Translations under genes and position numbers: made by a program
The notes under the pieces: model-generated
The model's database searches: none
Told to the model about the DNA's origin: nothing
The model's input: the letters and a program-made list of their open reading frames with translations, nothing else
From: Lepisosteus oculatus
Lineage: Eukaryota > Chordata > Actinopteri > Semionotiformes > Lepisosteidae
Reading direction: 5' to 3'
Length of the DNA: 64,000 nt
NCBI RefSeq assembly: GCF_040954835.1
Contig: NC_090711.1
Location: 9,741,501-9,805,500, forward strand
Part shown: positions 1 through 10,069 of the stretch, piece after piece
Layout: each line of letters opens with the position of its first letter
How positions within the stretch are numbered: the first letter of the stretch is position 1

Positions 1-1648
1 CATTGGAGAAAAAAATGACTTCTCGAACCAGAAAAAACATTTTCATGACATTGTTCATGAACCAAAGAAGAGAGTTAAAAATCAATCCCCTGCTACTATG
101 AAAGGATGTGGCCAGGGTACTAACTTAACCAATCAGTTTAAAAACTAGAAAATTCACAAATATATTTTAAAAATATAAATATAAATATATAAATAAACTC
201 ACGTAAAAACCACTAAACTAATGCCCTTGAAAACAAGAAAAGAACTAAATGGAGAGGCTCACACATGAACATATGCTGACTTTTAAGAGTGTTTCAGTGA
301 AGCACACTACTTCACAATGCTGGTGTGTATAATAGTGCTGTACAACAGAGAGGGATTCAAAATATTTGTTCATTGGCATAACTAATGCCAGTCTCATCCC
401 TCATATTTTTTGTGAAAATTATAAAGTGTGCTACAAATATTCGCCTTGCTCCTATTAGGTGTAATGCCTAAGATAGCACTGGAAACAACAATCAGAAATG
501 ACTGCTGATGATTCTTGTAGATCATGGGTCTCCAATACTTTCTGGAGGAGAAACCCTGTCCATCAGGTTTTATAGTTTACCTTCAAATCACAATTAATGA
601 CTTAGGAAAGTCTGTTTGTGAACAATGAAGTAATTATTTGAAAAAATAATTGTTAGTCACTGATTAAGCATAATGCAAATCAATAGATCAGTAACTTACA
701 AGTGTTCCCAGTTTTTAGAAGTGGGTAATCTAAGATTTACTCGATCTAAATTTTCTAGGAAGAGATTCCACATGACATGAGCAGCTTCCTTTGAGCTACT
801 GTAGGTAGGGAGCCAAAAGAAATAACTATACAGAACACAACAGCTGATGCTTGGAGTGAAAATCAGTGTGAAAACAAACCATGGAACAAGACAGTGTGAG
901 AGAATTACTGCGAGAAAGACTGGACAGGACAAGGACAACAGAGAGAGACATGGTAGGGACTCACAGTCATTCTGACAAAGTCCCAACAAGCAGGAAGGAG
1001 AGTGAGACAAACTATCAATTACTGTAAAGGATCACAATTTATCCTTGCGAGCATTGCACAATAATACTAGCACTGATACAACTATGACTGCAGTCATAAC
1101 AGTAAAGCACAAGAGAGATAAGGAAAGACAGTGAGAGATGGATGTAAAGATTGGAAGTCGTGTGTGGGGGTAACACACTTAAGAAAACCACAGACAATGC
1201 AGGCAACCTTTGCAGAGCATTGCAGAAATGTTCATAGAAACATGTTAACAGGTGCTTTGCAAGGACTGGGACTACACAGTGGTGGATACCTTTTCACTGG
1301 GGTAAGCAGCACTAAAGTCTGAATGTATTGTTCAGTCCACAGAGTAACCCTACAGAAAAGGATCTCCTCCCTTTACTTGATCTTTTCCAGTATCTCAACC
1401 TTCCTGCCTGGGAGTCAAACACCACAGTGCATCAGCAGCTTCCTGACATCATTGTGTGATGTAGCTGGCAGGTGAATGTTACCGTGTTTCCATAGCCTGA
1501 TTGTGCACCGACAGATTGCCTCAACCAGGACTCAGTTAGGACTGAAATAATAACTAGACAGCGAGGCTTCGGTGAGGACAGTCTCTGTAAATTGCCAAAA
1601 CAGATACAGGAAAGACAAGAAAGAAGGTGAAAGAGAGCTCCATCTCAC
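1..1648. other. Left edge: no convincing exon
   Basis: The SIT1-like gene should continue here. I found no phase-0 acceptor followed by a tyrosine-motif exon that I could defend. The region has several AG/GT signals, but the downstream frames are low-complexity or closed. A segment near 520-550 looks like a decayed interspersed repeat. Confidence 0.4.
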
Positions 1649-4600
1649 CTGTGCGAGGCCTTTGAGTGTCTGACTATTGTTCATATCAGATGAGTTAAGC
1701 TGAGGGTCAACTCCTGTCAATATACAGTGATGACAAGTTAACAGCCCTGATATTCAACTTTTTGCATTTTAAAACTGCTTGTATTTTAATGAAGAAAAGA
1801 TTAAGCAAGGTTAAATGTAGAATGACAAAGCCAGGCCAAGCATTTTAATCTGAACAACATTTGCAGACCTAAACCTGTGTAGGTGCTGGCAAACTGTGAT
1901 GGTGTGAAAGCAGTTAATATTTTCTAGCCTTTGAGCTGCCAGTTACTAGAGGTGAGACTGGACCTTTTCTAGTGGTGTTCCTTATTTTCCAGTTTTAAGC
2001 CAAACTACCTACTTATCCGTAGCTGCAAGCTTTGGGGTTTGGCCTTGCTGGTGTCTGCTACAAGCTGCTATTGTGTCAGGATCACACATAACAGTCCTTT
2101 CTCATGTACTGTAGTGCTTTCCACTATAATAAGATATGTGGTGGGTGTTATGTGCCACATACAAAACTCCTGCTTAGTTTAATGTCGTAAATTAAGTGTC
2201 AAGGTAATGCGCATAGAAGACTATAAAAAAGACACATTTTGACCAACATATGTTTTAGTACAAATAGCTTTCTGAAAACAGAAGCCTTACAGCAGAGACT
2301 TACGATTGGGGTTCTATCTGATTTTATAACAGCTAAGTCTCTTCTACTTTGATACTTATTGAGGTTCTCTAAGAAGCAGACTACAAATTCCTGTTTTATG
2401 GATTATTCTTTAGAAACATTTTTCTAAAATATTCTTTTTTTTGGTTCCAGAGTAACTTTTTTCCTCCTAATCTATGATATTGCCAGTGGTGTCCAGACCT
2501 CTGGAAGATGTTTTGGTCAGTTGGGTGGTTCTCCAATGCCTGTGCACAGCAGACAAAACAAGAACACAGCAGACAAGAATACACGTGATAAATGCACTCA
2601 CGGCTCTGGGTGTAGTTGATATTGCCGTAGATGGGGTTGTCTTCCATGTCCTTCAGCTTCAGACTGAAACTGGAACACCAGAAGCCATCCCAAGGGGAAA
2701 AGAGCACAAAGAGACACATTATCTACTTTGAAAATTAATTCTGTATCATCACTAAAGTGTCATCAAAGTTTGCCACATTTTCCTTCACCCTCAGAATCTC
2801 AAAAATGTTTTAATGTCAATGTATTTGCATAGATACTTTCTGTGTTGTGATTTTAATCACTGAATTGGATTCACTTGTAATACAAAATGTCATTGATTTA
2901 GGAGGTGCTTCTGTTTAGAGATTAGGCAACAGATGCTATTGCAGCATCTCTGACACTGGCTCAAAGTGTCTCAGCCAGACTGGGATAATACAAGCATGTG
3001 CTTGTTGACAAAATGTTAGTCCAGGAAGTAATTAGTAAGGTTTTAAAATGGAATGGCTAAGAAAAAATATTACAAGTATATATACTGCATTCAAGCAAAA
3101 GATACCCACCTTCTCCGAAAACGAGGCAGAAACTTTTTTCCTCCATCTGACAAAACAGAGGAAAGTGCTGTTGTAAACATTAGCCTCATTACTTTCACAA
3201 GTTCTTCAAGTGTAAATGATCTACACTCTGTGTTCATTAGAATGATTTTGGCTGAAACAGTAATTAAATCAACTAAATATTTTGTCAATGTGTTAATGTG
3301 CATAAAATAGGATACTGCAAGTGATGTACTGTGTTATAACAGAAGAGAACTTGACAGTCCAAGTTACCTTTAATAAACTGTTAATAAACCTTTTATAATA
3401 AGGACAGAAACAAGACTTCTATTGTACACCACTGTGAGCAATTTCAGGTTTTATGAGATTTGGTCTTACATAAAAGCAGCAGGTGTTTGTTACCTTATTT
3501 TGATAAGATTTACACAGACAGATGTTATGCTCAAACGCTCCTGTATTTTAATGAAATTGAAAGTAAGGTGTTTGAGTTTAAGCATTTTGTGCATCTGCTG
3601 CTAATATGAGGTTTCTATTAATTAATTGCTCATTTACTCCCCATTTAATCCTGATGGCATTACTTGATAAATTGTGGATTTTTAAGACAGCTGAAAAGTT
3701 AGAAACTAATCTCCAATCACATGGGAATGTTGACCCATTAAAAGACAATGCTTTGCTTGTGTGCTCCTACCTGCACTGTACTGAGAGATACAGCAAAGAA
3801 CGTTCCAGCACAAGGACAATATGAACACAGCGGCAATCACTGCAACCAAGATCCACAGCTGGTAGGTCCCCCGGAGGCTCCCAAGACCTGCGAGTCCAAT
3901 TACAGAAAGCTGGAGGTCATGGGGACATGGTGTGGAGAAGAGCCAGTCTCAGAGATCAGATAAGACTGTGTGCAGCAGATTAGAGACAGGCAGATGAGTT
4001 AAAACATAGGAGAGAGGTACAGTATAATAGTCTGCAGCAGGTAAGGTCAGCCCTGGAACTGCAGGTCCACAGTCAGGAAGGTTTAATCATCGTTAATTAG
4101 CCTGACTGAGGCTTTTATTCAAGGACAGTGTAGGGAGGAAAAGCAAAGCAACAACAGCAATTAGAGTAAAGATAAAGGAGTTGAAACTTTTGCTTGTTTA
4201 AAACTTACTGACTGAAATGCTGCCTCAGATTTTCAGGTACCCATTTATACTGTATAATGGCATGTTATTGGACCGATCTGAGTGAACTACCTTGCTCAAG
4301 GGCTCAATAACAGTGTGAGTAGTGTTTCAACTAGGGAATTAAATGCACAATCTTCCAGTTAAAAGTGTAGAGCTTTAACAACTTCTCCACACTGTTGCCG
4401 TGGTAATCTATCCCTGAAGTATTAATTGCCAAACATATCTTAGAATTTCATCTTTGCTACTAAAACAGTTGATTTGTTCATTTAAGCAGTTTTACAGACC
4501 ATCTGGAAAGACATTATGAAAGCCTTTCTGTGAACACACTATTAAGTTTAAAATGTTTATAAACCCTTTATGACAGACATGCTTAAATGTTTATAAATCA

Positions 4601-6178
4601 TTCGCTAAAGCTTTTTTCACTGTATAAAATTTGCTGAGCCTTGTCTCTTCAGGATTGATTAATATCATGGCAATACGTCAGAGCAATCGTTTAGACAAGA
4701 TAATTATTAAAGCTCTTCTTTAAATATTTATTGTGAAAATTCTGTCACAGAAATTAGTCATCTGCATTGTGTGGGTTTTTCTCTCCCATTAGGATACACT
4801 ATGTGCTCCAAAATAATCCTTTTGTAATGTCAGTGCCTCTCCATGTTCCAGCATCCAATGGCTTACATTCACACCTGCCGATTCAAACCAGCAGGGAGAC
4901 ATACAGCACTCACTCCCCCACCTTTAGAGAAGCGTACGCACATCCGGAGACACACTTCTCCGGCTTTTTGTTTTCGTTTGAAATCTGGAACGCGACCGTG
5001 CTGAGAATCAGCTACTTAACTTTCAGGCTTTTCTGCTGCTGTGTGTTTCTTTGCTTTTGTAGTTCCCTGTCAGGACTCTCATCTTCTGTAAAATTGCAAA
5101 TATCCACCCCTCTTTAGAAATCCAGAAACAGCCACAGCACATAATGTGTCGATCTGTTTTAATTACCTTGGAATCCTCCCTAGTGCAGTAGAACCTGTGT
5201 CAAATACAACACCCTCTTCATGAAGGAGATCTCAAACATGCACTAGAGAAATGTCATTGGGCCTTCTCTGGCACCCACACTATTTACTTAAAAAGTCTTT
5301 TTATAAAATGTGTTATTCAATTACTAGCAAAATAGTCAAACAGCATTTTCATTGTGAATACTTTGCTTTTTACTGTATTGAGAAGATTTCTGTCTTTCTT
5401 TACGGGAGTTTGAACATGAGTACTCAGGCAAAGCTGATTCTCACTCCAGTCCTGAAGGACTTCCAGTGACCCAACTCGAATTTGACGAAGCACTAATCTG
5501 ATGACCGCTTTCATCTGAAATAGTGATCAAACCCTTAGTTTCTTCAAAGATGGTGTCATGCAAGCAGCTTCAGACCGTCAAAACATGCTCTCGAATTGTA
5601 CGATATTACATTATATACATTACGATATTTAAAATAGTTACAACAATGAGACTGATTTTGTCTTTGACTTGACAATCTTTAAATGAGACTGATTTAATAG
5701 CAATCACACTGTGAAGTGAGTTAATTTCTTCAGATGGTGTATTCAAAGTGCAGGAACCCAAGCCAAGAGATGGAATGAGCTATTAATCTACTAAAAAAAT
5801 ACAATCTTAATTATGTTTTCAGATTTTTTTTTAAATCAAAATTAATATTCTAATGTCTTCCTGCGAGAATTAATCTCAAATCTGAACTAGGACGCAACTA
5901 TTTGCTGGGGATGGCTGATAAGCAATTGGAGAAGCAATTTGGAAGAGCAGGATTTGAGCAAAATCTGACATTTAAAAACATGTCAACTATCAGCTGGGGA
6001 AACTCTAACTGGTGCACTGGGTTACGTAGATACTCGCGGACGAACTGGCTGGCTGGCATTAATGTACATCTCCAAGGGTAACGAAAGATGGATTTGGTTT
6101 GAAGGCGAATGAAGAATGAGACTCACCACTTATTTCGGTGCAGTTGGACCTGCAGCCAGGCAAACCCATGTTCCCCAT
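1649..6178 (-). CDS. sit1: SIT1-like transmembrane signalling adaptor, 5' five coding exons (3' end not found)
   Basis: Five minus-strand exons join in phase: 6178-6127, 3887-3771, 3146-3110, 2669-2602 and 1713-1649, giving 113 residues so far. Seen in the product: a short extracellular end with one N-glycosylation sequon (Asn12-Cys-Thr), a single transmembrane helix at about residues 28-51 starting YQLWILVAV, a basic juxtamembrane stretch (about 60-68) and a cytoplasmic DNPIYGNINYTQS motif (79-91). Tyr83-Gly-Asn is a pYxN site of the type bound by the Grb2 SH2 domain. The short glycosylated ectodomain, single helix and YGN motif match SIT1, a T/B-cell adaptor that tunes antigen-receptor signalling. 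TRAT1 shares the YGN motif and is the alternative. All five exons have GT donors and AG acceptors, and phases run 1,1,2,1,0. Mammalian SIT1 is about 196 residues, so the tail with further tyrosine motifs is missing; its exon(s) may lie at 1-1648 or off the left edge. The gene is divergent from ssr1. Confidence 0.62.
5216..5520 (+). repeat. Direct repeat, copy A (intact)
   Basis: This block starts near GCACTAGAGAAATGTC and runs through CTGTCTTTCTTTAC and CTTCCAGTGACCCA to the CATCTGAAATAG region. The same ordered landmarks recur at 6548-7500 in the same orientation. The two copies sit on either side of the first coding exon of the SIT1-like gene. Whether this is a local duplication or two members of one repeat family cannot be told by eye. 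Confidence 0.7.
6127..6178 (-). CDS. sit1: SIT1-like coding exon 1 (start codon)
   Basis: The start was chosen at 6178 because it gives Met-Gly-Asn-Met-Gly and the exon ends in a consensus GTGAGT donor (plus-strand 6121-6126) in phase 1. The second ATG (6169) would only drop three residues. A pyrimidine-rich AG-ended stretch just upstream (about 6205-6225 on the minus strand) may be the acceptor of a spliced 5' UTR. Confidence 0.6.
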
Positions 6179-6547
6179 TTCAGAGCTTCGATCGTCTCGG
6201 ATCCAGCGCTGAGGAGAGAACTGTTGGTTTACTTATTCCTGCATACCTGTGTTGCACATTTGGAAAGGTCAGGCTTTGTTCTCTCTGTTTCTGTGCTGCT
6301 GTTGAAATAATAGAGCTTGAGATGCCTCTCTCTTCTCTGCTGTGACTTCAGGCCCCAGAATGAAAGAGACTCCAGCAGCTGCAGGGGATATTTTAGGGTT
6401 TTTCAGAGCAGGATGCACACTCTACAACTACTGCTGTGCAAAAGCATAGCAAGATACTGAGCTGCAAACCGCACCCCTTCCTATGAACACAGAGAAGAAG
6501 AGACAGAGACAAAGAGAGAGAAGACAGAATCAGCATGCCACGCTGGC

Positions 6548-7500
6548 TTCATGCTGAAACAGCACCAGAGAAATGTCGTTGGCCCATTTCTGGCATGTAC
6601 AGTACACTACTTACTACAGCGTATTTTTGTAAAACTTTCATTTGTTATACACTTGCTTGTACAGTAAGTAGGCAGCATTCTCATCATGAATAGATTACAT
6701 TTTATTTTACGGAGACGATTTCTGTCTTTCTTTCAGGAAAACCCCCATACTCCTACCTTAACCTACATCGGAGATTCAGGGGAGCTGGTAGAACAGTAAA
6801 GGTACCTGGGGACTGTTCTGAACTCCAAGCTAAATTTCAAAGCCAATACTGTTCTGCATTGATGATTCATTGTTGATTTTGTTCCATCGGTCCTTACTTG
6901 AATCTATTCTAACTTTTACCCTGATCTGCTGGTTTGGCAACCTGAATCTGAGAGGCAAGAACAAACTGGGCAGCCTCATGAAAATATGTCAGAAGGTTGT
7001 TGGTGCTGATCTTCCAGCCCTCTCCTCCATCCATTGTACACGTGTTTTACGTAAAGCAAAATCCATCTGCGACGATCCTTCACACCCCTTGTTTTATCAT
7101 TTCCAGTTACTTCCATCAGAACGCAACAAAACTAACTCCAAAACCAACAGATTTAAGTTCTCATTCATACCTGTAGCCATATTGTTACTTAATACTTGAT
7201 TTTCTATGTAAATATGTATGCGTGTTGTTGTTATCGTGGTTTTTTTTCTGTCTGTCTGTACACCAACACCGCTGCTATAAAACAACTTTCCCCCCCTTGG
7301 GGATAAGAGACTCTCTCTCTCTCTTTACTGCAGTTTGAACATAAGAACTCGTACAACACTGATTCTCACCCCTTGAAGTCTTGAAGGCCGTTGGCCACTT
7401 GATTTTTTCCCAACCGGCTTCCAGTGACCCAGCTGGCAATCAATTTGATCAAGCACTGATCTGATGACCTCTTTCATCTGAAACAGCAATCAAGCCCAGC
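6548..7500 (+). repeat. Direct repeat, copy B, split by a LINE insertion
   Basis: The left half (to about 6736) and right half (from about 7322) together match copy A at 5216-5520. The extra ~580 bp between them is the LINE fragment at 6738-7310, so the copy existed before the LINE inserted. Confidence 0.65.
6738..7310 (+). mobile_element. LINE 3' end (Rex1/L2-like), internally deleted
   Basis: An open frame at 6870-7199 reads like the C-terminal end of a fish non-LTR reverse transcriptase ORF: LICWFGNLNL, a K-x-C-Q-K-V-V-G stretch, DDPSHPLFYHFQLLPS and a final NRFKFSFIPVAI. Upstream, around 6775-6850, is the matching motif for the part ending KYLGTVLNSKLNF. The segment normally between them appears deleted. 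The element ends near a run of Cs followed by TTGGGGATAA, as expected for a LINE tail. It is dead: no complete RT or endonuclease domain is present. Confidence 0.75.
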
Positions 7501-8854
7501 TGACACACCGGTCTTACAGGACAAGAGCTGAAAAGTGTACCATACAGAAAGAGCCCTGTGGCAGAATAAAGCACACAGTCATTGATACACTGAAAGTCTT
7601 CTCCCTGTCTGCTCGATGTCCAACAGTTTGTGAGCCATGACTACAAAGAAATAAGTGGAGGAGCACACCTTCTTACCCAGACTGGGATGGTTCACATCTG
7701 TGGAAATGTTTTGCCTTAAAAATATTGTACCATATATATACCAACATCTCATAAATTGACTTCAAACTTATTGATGTTCTGGATGTTTGAAAAAACAAGG
7801 CATAATAAAACACAATACGTTCTCTAGTACTGACATACCATATATTTAGGGAATACTTGTGATGTAGCTGAAAATGTATCTATTTAAGATATAGATTTAC
7901 ATGGATTTTAAAGTCATGACAACTGAGGCCATTTAGTTTTTTTTTCTTTACCATATGGAGAGTACGATGAAGGGTAAAGTACCAGTGGTGAATGAGATCT
8001 TTTTCCTTTTATAAGCCTGCTACTTCATGTTCCAATTGAAAGAAACTACAGGAAGACCCAAGTTCATTGTGAATTAGGTATCATTGAGGGAATTTGACCG
8101 AATTAATTCATTATTATTAATAAATATTTGTATGTATGATTTACCTATTCATTTATTCAATTAACCTTTATGGGCTGGAGTACTCCCATATAATAGTATT
8201 TACAATTATCTTTAAAAAACTGTAAATCTTCACTGCTTTGCAAAGGTCTTAGATATCTTAGACACGATCAGAAGATACTCTACATCAGGAGAACATAAGC
8301 AATTGCTAATTTTTTCATGTTTTCCACTGTTATAACCTTGCCCATTATTAAGGCAGTTTGGGCAGGAAGGAAACAGGCTTTAGCAGTCTTTAACTCACAT
8401 TGATCAGAATCTTTAAAAAAGTCGATCAGAGCAACTCCGGATAAATTATACATGAGCAGCCAATATGAAATGTTGTCCTACTGTAGCTCATCCATCAAAT
8501 TTACCATTCAAATCTAATTGACTCATTAGCAGGTGACCTTTGTCATTAACCTTATTTGTTGTTCTGCATGTATCTTTAAAACTAAAGCTTTAGTAAAAGC
8601 CCTTTTAACTAAAAACAAATAGGCAATAGAATAGTAGGATATGACCGTAGAATTGTGTTTCTGCATAAAGAAGAAAAACTGGAGTTCTGCTCAGCAGTGT
8701 GTATGTACTGTGCATATTTATTTAAAGTGCCTGGGTTGACAAAATCAAACCAAGGAACAACAGGCCAAAAACTGCCTCATATCCATCTAAAGCAATGGGG
8801 GAAAATAGAGGGTCCTAATTAGACGATCATCTAAATGAAAGCAAGGAGACAGCA

Positions 8855-8945
8855 GAAAGTCACCATGGATTTCAAAGAGGCAGAATTTGCCTTCTTAACC
8901 AGTTAGATCTCTTTGAGTAAGTAACTGCAGCGGTGGATAGCTAAG
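8855..8945 (+). mobile_element. LINE reverse-transcriptase fragment
   Basis: One frame reads HHGFQRGRICLLNQLDLFE, a stop, then VTAAVD. This is the GF-x-x-G-R-S/I-C-x-x-N motif block of CR1/Rex1-type non-LTR reverse transcriptases. The in-frame stop shows it is a fossil. Confidence 0.55.
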
Positions 8946-9034
8946 ACACACAGCACACGTAGAGCCGCTCAAAAGACAAACCCTCTGGCTGAGACTGGAA
9001 ATCCAAAGTCATGCATTCATGTGGAAAAAGATCT

Positions 9035-9235
9035 AGTTAAGGTGGGCAGTATGGAGTAGTGATGAGGTCTCTGGGTTTGGAGTTGGAAGGTTATGAGTTT
9101 AAAAATCCTGTTTAGGATGCTGCTTTACCAAGGCAGTGTACTCATATTGCTCCCCCAAAATACCAAAACCTGTAAATGGGTACAACTGGAAATTGCTTTG
9201 ACTAAATGTGCAAGGCAAATACATTAATAGAAAAG
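9035..9235 (+). mobile_element. tRNA-derived SINE
   Basis: A GGGCAGTATGGAGTAGTG-type head (degenerate A box) is followed by a degenerate B box (TTATGAGTTTAAAAATCC). The body GTAAATGGGTACAACTGG has relatives elsewhere in this window, for example about 42770-42990. Confidence 0.5.
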
Positions 9236-9365
9236 CATTATTTTATGGGTCTAATTTTAGGATTTGTGCTCATCATATTTTTTCAGTAAGCGTGGATCTG
9301 GTGCAATCTAGAGACTTGACATAAGAGCAGACAATATAAATCTAGGTAGGGTTGCAAATTCCATA

Positions 9366-9450
9366 ACATCCATCCATTTTCTAACTGCTTTATTTCAAAT
9401 AAAGGTCATGGGGGAGCCAGAACCCATCTTGGCATAAGAGAATACAACCC
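9366..9450 (-). mobile_element. SINE/L2-type 3' tail
   Basis: CATCCATCCATTTTCTAAC followed by GGGGGAGCCAGAACC is the reverse complement of the common fish SINE tail (ATAGGCTCTGGC...GGATGGATG). Confidence 0.55.
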
Positions 9451-9949
9451 TGGATAGTTTGTACCTGAGATGACTGCACTGACAAAGTCTCTGGGGACCT
9501 CTTCAAGATCAAGATCAGAGTGCGATGCAAGGGGAAATTAAGTTTAGGACCATTCATGGTAGAACAGTGGAGACGATTCTATGCAGTGAAGATTATTGGG
9601 GTCTGGAAGCGACTCCCTGCGTTTAAAAAAACGCATTTAAGGAACTAAAGGTGACAACTAAACTGGTCTTTGTAACATTTCTATGTTCTTGTATTTTAAT
9701 CCCTCGAGAGACATCTGGTTGAGATTTTTTGCATCAATAAAATACTGTTGAACGGGCGCAATGTATTTGAATGCAATATAACATTTCACATCTTGTGTCG
9801 TATATAAAGCTTCCAAGACACTGGACTGAATTCAGTTCAAAGCGCCTGATAACTCTGCGGGTGGATGAGTAATCTTTCTCAGTCACAGTAGCTTTCAATG
9901 CAGCGCTATTTGAAATTCAGGGCTGATTTCGTACTTGCTGTCTTGATTA

Positions 9950-10069
9950 CAATCGAGAGGCGGGTCTAGTAGTTCTGAAGTCTCCACCCTCCGCCCTGGC
10001 CTCCTTCTTTTTACAGACTACAGACTTTGGAGCAGAGGCGAGGTTGCAGCGCTTTTAACAGCGGTGAAA
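9950..10069 (+). promoter_or_regulatory. ssr1: Probable ssr1 promoter and 5' UTR
   Basis: This is a locally GC-rich stretch (CTCCACCCTCCGCCCTGGCC) just upstream of the ssr1 start codon. It lacks an obvious TATA box, as expected for a housekeeping gene. The transcription start is not visible from sequence alone. Confidence 0.4.

Larger units (their letters stand above)
7530..9959. other. Intergenic stretch between the SIT1-like gene and ssr1
   Basis: AT-rich, non-coding. Apart from the LINE and SINE pieces listed separately (8855-8945, 9035-9235, 9366-9450), I see no gene. Around 9480-9710 the sequence resembles the decayed 3' part of a CR1-type LINE. Confidence 0.5.

Noticed and set aside
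369..430. Minus-strand stretch ending ISYANEQIF-stop, reminiscent of the SIT1 C-terminus
   Set aside because: A YAN motif is attractive, but there is no convincing pyrimidine tract or acceptor in the right phase. Too short to trust.
696..787. Possible SIT1-like exon on the minus strand ending in a GTAAGT donor
   Set aside because: Exon 5 ends in phase 0, and after the only good acceptor here (CCTACCTACAG) the first codon would be TAG. The alternative phase gives no tyrosine motif.
6109..6345. Plus-strand open frame starting near 6109 (64-78 codons)
   Set aside because: Shadow of the minus-strand SIT1-like exon 1 and its 5' UTR; no plus-strand donor or protein similarity.
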